A stretch of DNA of 28,643 bases from Oceanococcus sp041625325 (GTDB taxonomy: Bacteria; Pseudomonadota; Gammaproteobacteria; Nevskiales; Oceanococcaceae). The stretch lies in contig JBFJTN010000023.1 of the NCBI GenBank assembly GCA_041625325.1, positions 1 through 28,643 on the forward strand. Direction: 5' to 3'. A program made the position numbers and the translations under genes. Shown here one piece after another: positions 7,516-16,743 of the stretch (positions within the stretch are counted from its first letter, which is position 1; every line of letters begins with the position of its first letter). The notes below the pieces were generated by a model. It was given only the letters and a program-made list of their open reading frames with translations. It ran no database searches and had not been told where the DNA came from.

Positions 7516-8511
7516 ATGACCACCCGGATCTCGGTCTTCGGCGCCGGTTCCTACGGCACCTCGCTGGCCATCCAGTTGGCCCGCAATGGTTGCGACACCC
7601 TGCTCTGGGGGCGGGATGCCCAGGCCATGCAGCGCCTGCGCCAGGAGCGAATCAATGCCCGCTATCTGCCGGACTGCCCGTTTCCGGCCAAGCTGAAGGT
7701 GACCGAATCGCTGGCCCAGGCCGCGGCGATTCCCTTCTGGCTGCTGGCCGTGCCCAGCCATGCGCTGGGTGCACTGCTGGAGGAGCTCAAGCCGCTGGCC
7801 GCCGGTTCGCGCAAGATCGCCTGCGCCAGCAAGGGCTTCGAGCCCGACACCCAGCGCCTGGCGCATGAGGTGGTGGCCCATGCCATGGGCAGCGTGCCAT
7901 TCGCGATCATTTCCGGGCCCACCTTCGCCAAGGAGGTGGGGCGCGGCCTGCCCTCGGCCATCACCATCGCTTCGAAGACCCCCGGCTTCGCCGCGGAGAC
8001 CGCCGACGCCATGCACGGTCCCGGCATGCGGGCCTACACCTCCGACGACGTGGTCGGGGTGGAAATCGGAGGCGGGGTCAAGAACGTCATCGCCATCGCG
8101 GTGGGCGCCGCCGATGGCATGGGGCTGGGGGCGAATACCCGGGCCCTGCTGATCACCCGCGGCATGCGCGAGATCATGCGCCTGGGCGAGGCCATGGGCG
8201 GCAAGCGGGACACCCTGATGGGCCTGTCCGGCATGGGGGATCTGGTGCTGACCTGTACCGATGACCAGTCGCGCAACCGGCGCCTGGGCAAGGCGATGGG
8301 GCAGGGGCGCTCGGTGGAGGACGCCCAGGCCGAGATCGGCCAGGTGGTGGAGGGGGTGCGCAACGCCGCCGAGGTCCACGCGCTGGCCGCTCGACATGGG
8401 GTGGAAATGCCGATCAGCGAACAGGTCTACCGGGTGCTGCATGACGGCATCGCGGTGCGTCAGGCCTTCTACGAGCTGTCCGCCCGGCCGCCGGGGGCGG
8501 AACACCGCTGA
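7516..8511 (+). CDS. gpsA: glycerol-3-phosphate dehydrogenase [NAD(P)+]
   Basis: A 331-residue cytosolic enzyme that reduces dihydroxyacetone phosphate to sn-glycerol 3-phosphate, the backbone for phospholipids. The Rossmann motif is 'GAGSYGTSLA' (9-18), with Tyr where Trp is usual. 'CASKGFEP' (103-110), 'ISGPTFAKEV' (132-141) and the catalytic-lysine stretch 'GGGVKNVIAIAVG' (186-198, Lys189) follow. 'GLSGMGDLVLTC' (236-247) is the conserved substrate-domain signature. Length is normal. It is third in yibN-secB-gpsA, and cysE, which often follows, is absent. It ends 19 bases before the stop of lptB on the opposite strand; a 5-bp GC hairpin (8517-8530) fills that gap. Confidence 0.97.
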   Translation: MTTRISVFGAGSYGTSLAIQLARNGCDTLLWGRDAQAMQRLRQERINARYLPDCPFPAKLKVTESLAQAAAIPFWLLAVPSHALGALLEELKPLAAGSRKIACASKGFEPDTQRLAHEVVAHAMGSVPFAIISGPTFAKEVGRGLPSAITIASKTPGFAAETADAMHGPGMRAYTSDDVVGVEIGGGVKNVIAIAVGAADGMGLGANTRALLITRGMREIMRLGEAMGGKRDTLMGLSGMGDLVLTCTDDQSRNRRLGKAMGQGRSVEDAQAEIGQVVEGVRNAAEVHALAARHGVEMPISEQVYRVLHDGIAVRQAFYELSARPPGAEHR

Positions 8512-8530
8512 GCACGGCCGCAGCCGCGGC

Positions 8531-9253
8531 TCACATGCGGAAGTCTTCGCCCAGGTAGACCCGCCGCACCTGCTCGTTGTCCAGGATGTCCTGCGGCTGT
8601 CCCTCGGCGATGACCCGGCCATCGGACAGGATGTAGGCGCGGCCGCAGATGCCCAGGGTCTCGCGCACGTTGTGGTCGGTGATCAGCACGCCGATGCCCC
8701 GGTCCCGCAGGTGGTTGACGATCATCTGGATGTCGCCCACGGCAATCGGGTCGACCCCGGCGAAGGGTTCGTCGAGCAGGATGAACTTGGGTGCCGCCGC
8801 CAGTGCGCGGGCAATCTCGGCGCGGCGGCGCTCGCCGCCGGACAGGCTCATGCCCAGGCCATCGCGGATGTGGCTGATGTGCAGTTCTTCCAGCAGCTTG
8901 TCCAGTTCCTCCTGCTGCTGGGCCCGGTTCAGATCCTTGCGCACCTGCAGGATGGCCAGGATGTTCTCCGCCACGGTCAGCTTGCGGAAGATCGAAGCTT
9001 CCTGGGGCAGGTATCCCACGCCCAGGCGGGCCCGCGAATGCATCGGCAGATGCGTGATCTGGGTGCCGTTGACGCTGATCTCGCCTTCATCCGCGGGCAC
9101 CAGGCCAACCATCATGTAGAAGGAGGTGGTCTTGCCGGCCCCGTTGGGTCCCAGCAGGCCGACGATTTCGCCGGGGCTGACCGACAGCGAGACCCCGTTG
9201 ACCACGGTGCGGCGGCGATATCGCTTGACCAGATTGTGGGCGCTCAGGCTCAC
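8531..9253 (-). CDS. lptB: LPS export ABC transporter ATPase LptB
   Basis: A 240-residue ABC ATPase that powers the LptB2FGC complex, which extracts LPS from the inner membrane and pushes it along the LptA bridge. Walker A is 'GPNGAGKT' (35-42), the Q-loop Gln84, the signature 'LSGGE' (137-141), Walker B 'FILLDEP' (157-163) and the switch His194. The C-terminal 'YLGEDFRM' is close to the LptB ending known from E. coli. Its ATG overlaps the lptA stop by 4 bases, showing translational coupling. It is the last gene of the kdsD-kdsC-lptC-lptA-lptB unit. The rpoN-hpf-ptsN genes that usually follow lptB are absent; the convergent gpsA lies there instead. Confidence 0.97.
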   Translation of the reverse strand: MSLSAHNLVKRYRRRTVVNGVSLSVSPGEIVGLLGPNGAGKTTSFYMMVGLVPADEGEISVNGTQITHLPMHSRARLGVGYLPQEASIFRKLTVAENILAILQVRKDLNRAQQQEELDKLLEELHISHIRDGLGMSLSGGERRRAEIARALAAAPKFILLDEPFAGVDPIAVGDIQMIVNHLRDRGIGVLITDHNVRETLGICGRAYILSDGRVIAEGQPQDILDNEQVRRVYLGEDFRM

Positions 9254-9774
9254 GGCGCCGGGTCCGCGTCGCTGGGCGGATTGATCACGATGCGCACCCG
9301 CTCGTCGCCGCCGTCCGCCTGGATGCGGGCATTGGCCACGTCGTAGCGCACCGTGTCGCCCTGCAGCTCATCGGCGCCGCGCCGGATGCGGGCGTCGCCG
9401 GCCAGCTCGAGGGTCTCGACCTGGGTGACGTAGACGATGCGCCGGGCCGAGGCCACCACCGGCTCGGGGTCTTCCGCGCTGCGGTGGGTGGCAGTGGCCG
9501 GGCGGCCGGACAGCGTGGCGGTGATCCTTCCCGAATCCGGATCGCGGTGGATCTTCAGTTCGTCGCCCTGCATCGACAGCGGGCCGCGGGTCAGCGAGAC
9601 GTGGCCGCGGTAGATGCTGGTATTGCGCAGCTCGCTGAGTTCGGCTTCATCCGCTTCGATCTGTACCGCCAGATCCTGGCCAAGAAAGCCGGGCCGGTTC
9701 TGCGGGCGCTGGGCCAGGGCCGGCTCGAGGAGCAGGGCACACAGCAGGGCCAGCAGCAGGGTTCTAGGGTTCAT
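9250..9774 (-). CDS. lptA: LPS transport periplasmic protein LptA
   Basis: A 174-residue periplasmic protein of the OstA/LptA family, whose beta-jellyroll units stack into the bridge carrying LPS from LptC to LptD. A Sec signal peptide covers residues 1-21 with cleavage after 'PALA'. 'QIEADEAELSELRNTSIYRGHV' contains the typical first strands, split here around Asp and Arg, and 'LAGDARIRRGADELQGDTVRYD' the family's repeated strand signature. It has few aromatic residues and a short C-terminal tail. Its start overlaps the end of lptC by 11 bases, and its stop overlaps the lptB start by 4. Length is close to E. coli LptA (185). Confidence 0.95.
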   Translation of the reverse strand: MNPRTLLLALLCALLLEPALAQRPQNRPGFLGQDLAVQIEADEAELSELRNTSIYRGHVSLTRGPLSMQGDELKIHRDPDSGRITATLSGRPATATHRSAEDPEPVVASARRIVYVTQVETLELAGDARIRRGADELQGDTVRYDVANARIQADGGDERVRIVINPPSDADPAP

Positions 9775-10327
9775 AGCGCACCGTGACCTGGTCCAGCAGC
9801 CTCAGTTCCTGTCCTGACAGATCGGTGCGCAGGCCGGTGGCGGTGGCCTCGACCGCGGTGGAGCTCATGTGCACGGTGGCGTCGGTCTCTATGCGCTTGT
9901 GTTCGAAGGCGATCAGGATCTCCGGCGTGCGCAGTTCCACCGGCTCGCCGGTGCGCAGTGTACCGCGCATGGTCACGTTGCCGCTGAGCTTCAGATCCTG
10001 CTCTCCCGGGGGCAGAAAGCCGGCATCGGCGGTCAGCGTCCAGGGACCATTGAGGTAGGTGACCTCGACGGTGTCGAGGCGCACGCTCTGGTCCGGGTAG
10101 TGGAGCACGCCGGCGGCCTGCACCCGGTACAGCAGCTGGCCCTTGTCATCCATGCTGCTGAGTTCGGCGCCGCGCAGATAGTAGTCGGCCTCCGGCGGCG
10201 GCTGCGGCAGGTCCCGTGCGGGCCGTTGCGCCGGCTGGCGCAGCTGGCTGGCCACCACGATCAGGATCAGCGGGATGAGCAGCAGGGGAATGGCCGCCAG
10301 ACGCGCGGCTACCGGCATCCTGTTCAT
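9764..10327 (-). CDS. lptC: LPS export ABC transporter periplasmic protein LptC
   Basis: A 187-residue bitopic protein with one N-terminal membrane helix (about 10-28) and a periplasmic OstA-like jellyroll. It receives LPS from LptFG and passes it to LptA. The domain opens with 'YYLRGAELSSMDDKGQLLY' (49-67), typical of LptC, and continues with regularly spaced beta strands to the C-terminus. LptC sequences diverge strongly, so recognition rests mainly on the membrane anchor, length, this opening motif and the invariant position between kdsC and lptA. The ATG overlaps the kdsC stop by 4 bases and the 3' end overlaps lptA by 11. Confidence 0.94.
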   Translation of the reverse strand: MNRMPVAARLAAIPLLLIPLILIVVASQLRQPAQRPARDLPQPPPEADYYLRGAELSSMDDKGQLLYRVQAAGVLHYPDQSVRLDTVEVTYLNGPWTLTADAGFLPPGEQDLKLSGNVTMRGTLRTGEPVELRTPEILIAFEHKRIETDATVHMSSTAVEATATGLRTDLSGQELRLLDQVTVRYEP

Positions 10328-10812
10328 GTGCGGGCGGCGAGGATCAGGTCCGCGATCTCGCGCACGGCGCCGCTGCCGCCACGGCTCGGCGCCACCCAGT
10401 CGGCCGCCGCCAGCACGCTGGCATGGGCGTCGGCGGGGCAGAAGCCCAGGCCGCAGGCCTCGAACAGGGGCAGGTCGGGGGTGTCATCGCCGACCATGGC
10501 GGCGCATTCCGCGGGGATCTGCAGTCGCGCCAGCAGGTCGCGCAGCAAGGGCAGTTTGTCGTCCTGGCCGAAATAGCGGTGTCGCACGCCGAGATTCTCC
10601 AGGCGTGCTTCCAGCCCGCCCGGGCCCCGCCCGCTGATCACCGCCGTGTGCAGCCCGGCCTGGCTCAGCAATTTGAGGCCGAGGCCGTCGCGCACCGAAC
10701 AGCTGCGCCACTCCTGGCCGTCCGGGCCGAGGTAGAGGCGGCCGTCGGTGAGCACGCCGTCCACATCGAAGATCACCAGCTGCAGGCTGGCCAGTTTCGC
10801 CGTCAGCGACAT
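10324..10812 (-). CDS. kdsC: 3-deoxy-D-manno-octulosonate 8-phosphate phosphatase KdsC
   Basis: A 162-residue HAD-superfamily phosphatase that hydrolyses Kdo 8-phosphate to Kdo, the inner-core sugar of LPS. HAD motif I is 'FDVDGVLTDG' (15-24, nucleophile Asp16), motif II 'ISGR' (59-62), motif III Lys86 and motif IV 'GDDTPDL' (108-114). The C-terminal 'RGGSGAVREIADLIL' is the substrate-specificity loop of the C0-type KdsC tetramer. It lacks a cap domain, as expected. It is slightly shorter than E. coli KdsC (188), with the difference at the N-terminus. The start touches the kdsD stop (TGATG, one shared base), and it is followed by lptC with a 4-base overlap. Confidence 0.96.
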   Translation of the reverse strand: MSLTAKLASLQLVIFDVDGVLTDGRLYLGPDGQEWRSCSVRDGLGLKLLSQAGLHTAVISGRGPGGLEARLENLGVRHRYFGQDDKLPLLRDLLARLQIPAECAAMVGDDTPDLPLFEACGLGFCPADAHASVLAAADWVAPSRGGSGAVREIADLILAART

Positions 10813-11777
10813 CAGATCACACCCGCCTTGAGCAGATCATGCAGGTGGACCACGCCACGCAGGCGCTGCTCGTCCTCGGCGACCAGCAGGGCGGTGATGC
10901 TGAATTCCTGCATCAGGGCCACCGCGTCCACCGCCAGCTGCTCGGCCCGGATGGTCTTGGGGCCCCGGCTCATGACCTCGTCCACGCGGGTCTCGTGCAT
11001 CGGCGCATTGCGGTCCAGGGCGCGACGCAGGTCGCCGTCGGTGAATACGCCCACGATGCGCTGCGCCTCGTCGACCACCGCGGTCATGCCCAGTCCCTTG
11101 CGGGTGACTTCCAGCAGGGCTTCGGCCAGCGGCGCGCCACTGCGCACCACGGGTACGGCCTCGCCGCTGTGCATCACGTCCTCGACGTGCACCAGCAGGC
11201 GCCGGCCCAGGCTGCCGCCAGGGTGCGAATGGGCGAAGTCCTCCGCGGTGAAGCCGCGGGCATCCAGCAGGGCGACCGCCAGCGCATCGCCCATCGCCAG
11301 GGTGGCGGTGGAACTGGCCGTGGGCGCCAGGTTCAGCGGGCAGGCTTCCTTTTCCACCGCGATGTTCAGGTGCACGCTGGCTTCGCGCGCCAGACTGGAA
11401 TCCGGCCGGCCGCTCATCGCGATCAGCGGCACGCCACGGCGGCGGATGATGGGCAGCAGGCTGAGCAGTTCGGCGGTCTCGCCGGAGTAGGACAGGGCCA
11501 TCACCACATCGCCCTTGACGATCATGCCCAGGTCGCCATGGCTGGCCTCGCCGGGATGCATGAAGAAGGCCGGCGTGCCGGTGCTCGCCAGGGTGGCCGC
11601 GATCTTGTTGCCGATGTGGCCGGACTTGCCCATGCCGGTCACCACCACCCGGCCGGTGCAGGACAGGATCAGCTCGCAGGCCCGCTCGAAGTCACCGTCG
11701 ATCCGCTGGATCAGCAGATCGATCGCATCCCTTTCGATTTCCAGGACCCCGCGGCCCATCGTGATCAAGTTGCTCAT
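10812..11777 (-). CDS. kdsD: D-arabinose 5-phosphate isomerase KdsD
   Basis: A 321-residue cytosolic isomerase converting ribulose 5-phosphate to arabinose 5-phosphate, the first committed precursor for Kdo. The SIS domain (about 30-180) shows 'VVVTGMGKSGHIGNKIA' (44-60), 'HPGEASHGDLGM' (74-85) and 'ALSYSGET' (94-101). Two CBS domains follow (about 198-255 and 265-320), with 'VGVFTDGDLRRAL' (242-254) in the first. The C-terminal 'HLHDLLKAGVI' matches KdsD proteins. It lies 24 bases downstream of the Na+/Ca2+ exchanger gene, the yrbG-kdsD order known from E. coli, and directly touches kdsC, the enzyme two steps later. Confidence 0.97.
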   Translation of the reverse strand: MSNLITMGRGVLEIERDAIDLLIQRIDGDFERACELILSCTGRVVVTGMGKSGHIGNKIAATLASTGTPAFFMHPGEASHGDLGMIVKGDVVMALSYSGETAELLSLLPIIRRRGVPLIAMSGRPDSSLAREASVHLNIAVEKEACPLNLAPTASSTATLAMGDALAVALLDARGFTAEDFAHSHPGGSLGRRLLVHVEDVMHSGEAVPVVRSGAPLAEALLEVTRKGLGMTAVVDEAQRIVGVFTDGDLRRALDRNAPMHETRVDEVMSRGPKTIRAEQLAVDAVALMQEFSITALLVAEDEQRLRGVVHLHDLLKAGVI

Positions 11778-11801
11778 GTGCGCTCGGCTGGATTCAGGGC
11801 T

Positions 11802-12776
<975 letters not shown>

Positions 12777-12843
12777 AGTCTTGTTGCGGCTGGGGCGGCG
12801 GGTGGCCAGTGCCGAAGTGGGGGATGGCACAGGCAAATGCAAG

Positions 12844-12849
12844 TACAAT
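12844..12849 (+). promoter_or_regulatory. possible -10 element for the yadG-hisC unit
   Basis: TACAAT lies 27 bases upstream of the yadG ATG in the 100-base gap between the divergent yrbG and yadG genes. No good -35 hexamer is present at the usual distance, so an activator may be needed or the match may be chance. Confidence 0.3.
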
Positions 12850-12876
12850 CCGCGTCCGCCCGAGACCCGATTCTAA

Positions 12877-13797
12877 ATGACCGCCGCGCTGGATATCGAT
12901 TCCGTGCACAAGCGCTACGGCGCGCTGCATGCCCTGAAGGGCGTCAGTTTCCGCATCGAGCAGGGTGAATTCTTCGGCCTGCTCGGCCCCAATGGCGCGG
13001 GCAAGTCGACCCTGATCAGCATCATCGCCGGTCTGGTGCGCAAGGATGCCGGTCATGTTGCGGTGATGGGGCACGACACGGTGAGCGCCTACCGGGCGGC
13101 GCGCGCCCATCTGGGGGTGGTGCCACAGGAGCTGGTGTACGACCCCTTCTTCACGGTCGAGGAACTGCTGCGCCTGCAGGCCGGCTACTTCGGCCGGCGC
13201 CGGTCCGATGTGGCAGCCTGGACCGAGGAGCTGCTGACGGCCCTGGACCTGCAGGACAAGCGGCATTCCAAGCTGCGCCAGCTGTCCGGCGGCATGAAGC
13301 GCCGGGTGCTGATCGCCCAGGCCCTGGTGCACAAGCCGCCGGTGGTGATTCTGGACGAGCCCACGGCCGGCGTGGATGTGGAACTGCGGCGTGCGCTGTG
13401 GAGTTTCACCCGGCGCCTGCATCGCGAAGGCCACACCATCGTACTCACCACCCATTACCTGGAAGAGGCCGAGGCCCTGTGTGACCGCATCGCCATCCTC
13501 GACCGCGGCGAATTGCTGGCCCTGGAAGACAAGCGGGCCTTGCTGGGCCGGCACCCGTTCCGGCTGATGCGCCTGCGCACCGAGGGTCGGGGCGAGCTGA
13601 GCGCGGAACTCGAGGCCATGGTCCAGGCGCGCGAAGGCGACGTGCTGGAACTGCGCGTGCACCGGGATGAACAAAGGCTCGGCGACGTGCTGGACGGCCT
13701 GCGCGCCAGCGGCCTGCGCCTGCTGGACATCGAGATGCGCGAGCCGAAGCTGGAGGACATCTTCGTGGAACTGACCGGAGGGCAGGCCCATGGATAG
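12877..13797 (+). CDS. yadG: ABC-2 type exporter ATPase (YadG-like)
   Basis: A 306-residue ABC ATPase. Walker A is 'GPNGAGKS' (37-44), the Q-loop 'VVPQE' (81-85), the signature 'LSGGM' (136-140), Walker B 'VVILDEP' (156-162), and the switch histidine lies in 'TTHYLEEAE'. The C-terminal extension of about 80 residues is typical of DrrA/NatA-type export ATPases. Length matches E. coli YadG (308). With the next gene it should form a two-plus-two ABC-2 exporter; the substrate of YadGH is not known. Its stop overlaps the permease start by 8 bases. In relatives the phospholipid-transport mla genes commonly sit between yrbG and murA; here only this pair occurs. Confidence 0.92.
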   Translation: MTAALDIDSVHKRYGALHALKGVSFRIEQGEFFGLLGPNGAGKSTLISIIAGLVRKDAGHVAVMGHDTVSAYRAARAHLGVVPQELVYDPFFTVEELLRLQAGYFGRRRSDVAAWTEELLTALDLQDKRHSKLRQLSGGMKRRVLIAQALVHKPPVVILDEPTAGVDVELRRALWSFTRRLHREGHTIVLTTHYLEEAEALCDRIAILDRGELLALEDKRALLGRHPFRLMRLRTEGRGELSAELEAMVQAREGDVLELRVHRDEQRLGDVLDGLRASGLRLLDIEMREPKLEDIFVELTGGQAHG

Positions 13798-14560
13798 CCT
13801 CAACGCCGTCGGGTTCAGCACCCTGCTGCGCAAGGAGGTGTGGCGCTTCCTCAAGGTGGCCGGCCAGACCGTGACCTCGCCGGTGATCACCTCGGCCTTG
13901 TACCTGCTGGTTTTCGGCCACGTGCTGGAAGGGCGCCTGCAGGTCTTCGAAGGGGTCAGCTACCTGGCCTTCCTGGTGCCCGGCCTGATCATGATGAGCG
14001 TGATCCAGAATGCCTTCGCCAATACCTCCTCCAGCGTGACCCAGTCGAAGATCATGGGCCACATCGTGTTCCTGCTGATGTCGCCGCTGTCCTCCTTCGA
14101 GATTTTCTCCGCCTACGTGCTGGCCGGCGTGTTGCGCGGTGTGCTGGTGGCGCTGTGCCTGTACGGCATTGGCTGGCTGTTCGTGCCGCTGCCCATCGCG
14201 CAGCCGCTGCAGCTGGTCGTGATGCTGCTGCTGTCCGGCGCCTGCCTGGCGGCGCTGGGCATGATCGCCGGCATCATGGCGGACAAGTTCGAGCATCTGG
14301 CGGCCTTCCAGAATTACTTCATCATGCCCTTCTCCTTCCTCTCCGGCGTGTTCTATTCGATCCACTCGCTGCCGGATTTCTGGGCCCAGGTCTCTCGTTT
14401 CAACCCGTTTTTTTATATGATTGACGGGTTTCGCTTCGGTTTCTTCGGCGTGTCCGACGCGCCGGCGGAGCTGAGCATCCTGGTCGTGGGCGTCTTCCTG
14501 CTGCTGGTGTCCGGCATCGCCCTGGCGATGCTGCGCAGCGGCTACCGCCTGCGACCCTAG
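13790..14560 (+). CDS. yadH: ABC-2 type exporter permease (YadH-like)
   Basis: A 256-residue integral membrane permease with six predicted helices (about 32-48, 58-75, 103-126, 139-163, 172-192, 229-248). The ABC-2 signature region reads 'FEHLAAFQNYFIMP' (167-180) and 'FSFLSGVFYSIHSLP' (181-195), followed by 'NPFFYMIDGFRFG' (205-217). Length equals E. coli YadH (256). It pairs with the upstream ATPase. The exported substrate is unknown; location among LPS and peptidoglycan genes suggests an envelope compound, which is inference only. The codons for 'PFFYM' contain a run of seven T, unusual for this GC-rich gene. ibaG follows after 29 bases. Confidence 0.92.
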   Translation: MDSLNAVGFSTLLRKEVWRFLKVAGQTVTSPVITSALYLLVFGHVLEGRLQVFEGVSYLAFLVPGLIMMSVIQNAFANTSSSVTQSKIMGHIVFLLMSPLSSFEIFSAYVLAGVLRGVLVALCLYGIGWLFVPLPIAQPLQLVVMLLLSGACLAALGMIAGIMADKFEHLAAFQNYFIMPFSFLSGVFYSIHSLPDFWAQVSRFNPFFYMIDGFRFGFFGVSDAPAELSILVVGVFLLLVSGIALAMLRSGYRLRP

Positions 14561-14589
14561 GCCCACCCGCGCCTGCCAAGAGACTGCAC

Positions 14590-14817
14590 ATGACCGCAAA
14601 CGAAATCGCCGAACTCATCCGCCAGGGCCTGCCGAACGCGCAGGTCGAAGTCACCGGCGACGATGGCCAGCATTTCCAGGCGGAAGTCGTCTGCCCCGAT
14701 TTCGCCGGGCAGAGCATCGTGGCCCAGCATCGCATGGTCTACGCCACCCTGGGTGAGCGCATGGGCCGGGACATCCACGCGCTGGGGCTGAAGACCCGGG
14801 CGCCGACCCAGGGCTGA
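14590..14817 (+). CDS. ibaG: BolA-family protein IbaG
   Basis: A 75-residue BolA-like protein. 'IAELIRQGLPNAQVEVTGDD' (6-25), the 'FAGQSIVAQHRMVY' motif (38-51) and 'DIHALGLKT' (61-69) are characteristic of IbaG. His47 in 'QHRMVY' is the conserved candidate ligand for the [2Fe-2S] cluster shared with monothiol glutaredoxins. BolA proteins act in iron-sulfur trafficking and stress responses. It sits 4 bases before murA, the arrangement known from E. coli and Pseudomonas. No glutaredoxin gene is in this window, so its partner must be encoded elsewhere. Confidence 0.95.
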   Translation: MTANEIAELIRQGLPNAQVEVTGDDGQHFQAEVVCPDFAGQSIVAQHRMVYATLGERMGRDIHALGLKTRAPTQG

Positions 14818-14821
14818 GCCG

Positions 14822-16077
<1,256 letters not shown>

Positions 16078-16081
<4 letters not shown>

Positions 16082-16743
16082 CGCAAGTGGCTGACGCGGC
16101 GCGGGCTGGCCGCGCGAAACTGACCCTGGCCCTGGCCAAGGGGCGGATCCTGGACGACACCCTGCCGCTGCTGGACAAGGTCGGCATCCGTCCGCTGCAG
16201 GACCTGTCCCGGACCCGCGAGCTGCGGGTGGCGGCCGAAGGGCCGGTGGACGAGATCCTGATCGTGCGCTCCACCGACGTGCCCACCTATGTGGAGCACG
16301 GCGCGGCCGATGTCGGCATCGCCGGCAAGGACGTGCTGCTGGAGCATGGCAGCGTTGATCTGTACGAGCCGCTGGACCTGAACATCGCCCGCTGCCGCCT
16401 GTGTCTGGCCGGTACCGGCGAGCCGCCGGCGCAGCCGGGCCGCCGCCTGCGGGTGGCGACCAAGTACGTGAACATCACCCGTGACTGGTACGCCCGGCGC
16501 GGCGAGCAGGTCGAGCTGATCAAGCTCTACGGCTCCATGGAACTGGCCCCGCTGGTCGGCCTGGCCGATCTGATCGTCGATCTGGTGGACACGGGCAATA
16601 CGCTGAAGGCCAATGGCCTGCGGCCTCTGGAGGACATCCTGCAGATCTCCTCGCGCCTGATCGTCAACAAGGCGGCGATGAAGATGAAGCATGCGCAGAT
16701 CCGCGAGCTGATCGAGCAGCTGTCGCAGGTGGTGCCGGCATGA
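16078..16743 (+). CDS. hisG: ATP phosphoribosyltransferase catalytic subunit, short form
   Basis: A 221-residue enzyme joining ATP and PRPP in the first step of histidine synthesis. 'LTLALAKGRILDDTLPLL' (15-32) opens the domain, and 'DLVDTGNTLKANGL' (168-181) is the PRPP-binding signature. It lacks the C-terminal regulatory domain of the roughly 300-residue long form. Short HisG proteins work as a hetero-octamer with HisZ, an aminoacyl-tRNA-synthetase-like regulatory subunit, which carries feedback control by histidine. No hisZ is in this window. The ATG at 16078 overlaps the murA stop (ATGA), which sets the start; an earlier in-frame ATG at 16024 lies inside murA and would add an unconserved leader. 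The gene overlaps hisD by 4 bases. Confidence 0.96.

Noticed and set aside
8517..8530. GCCGC-AGCC-GCGGC between gpsA and lptB as a terminator
   Set aside because: A five-pair stem without T-run is too weak to call in this base composition.
12825..12842. TGGCAC...TGCA upstream of yadG resembling a sigma-54 -24/-12 promoter
   Set aside because: The GG and GC dinucleotides are 11 bases apart rather than the strictly required 10.
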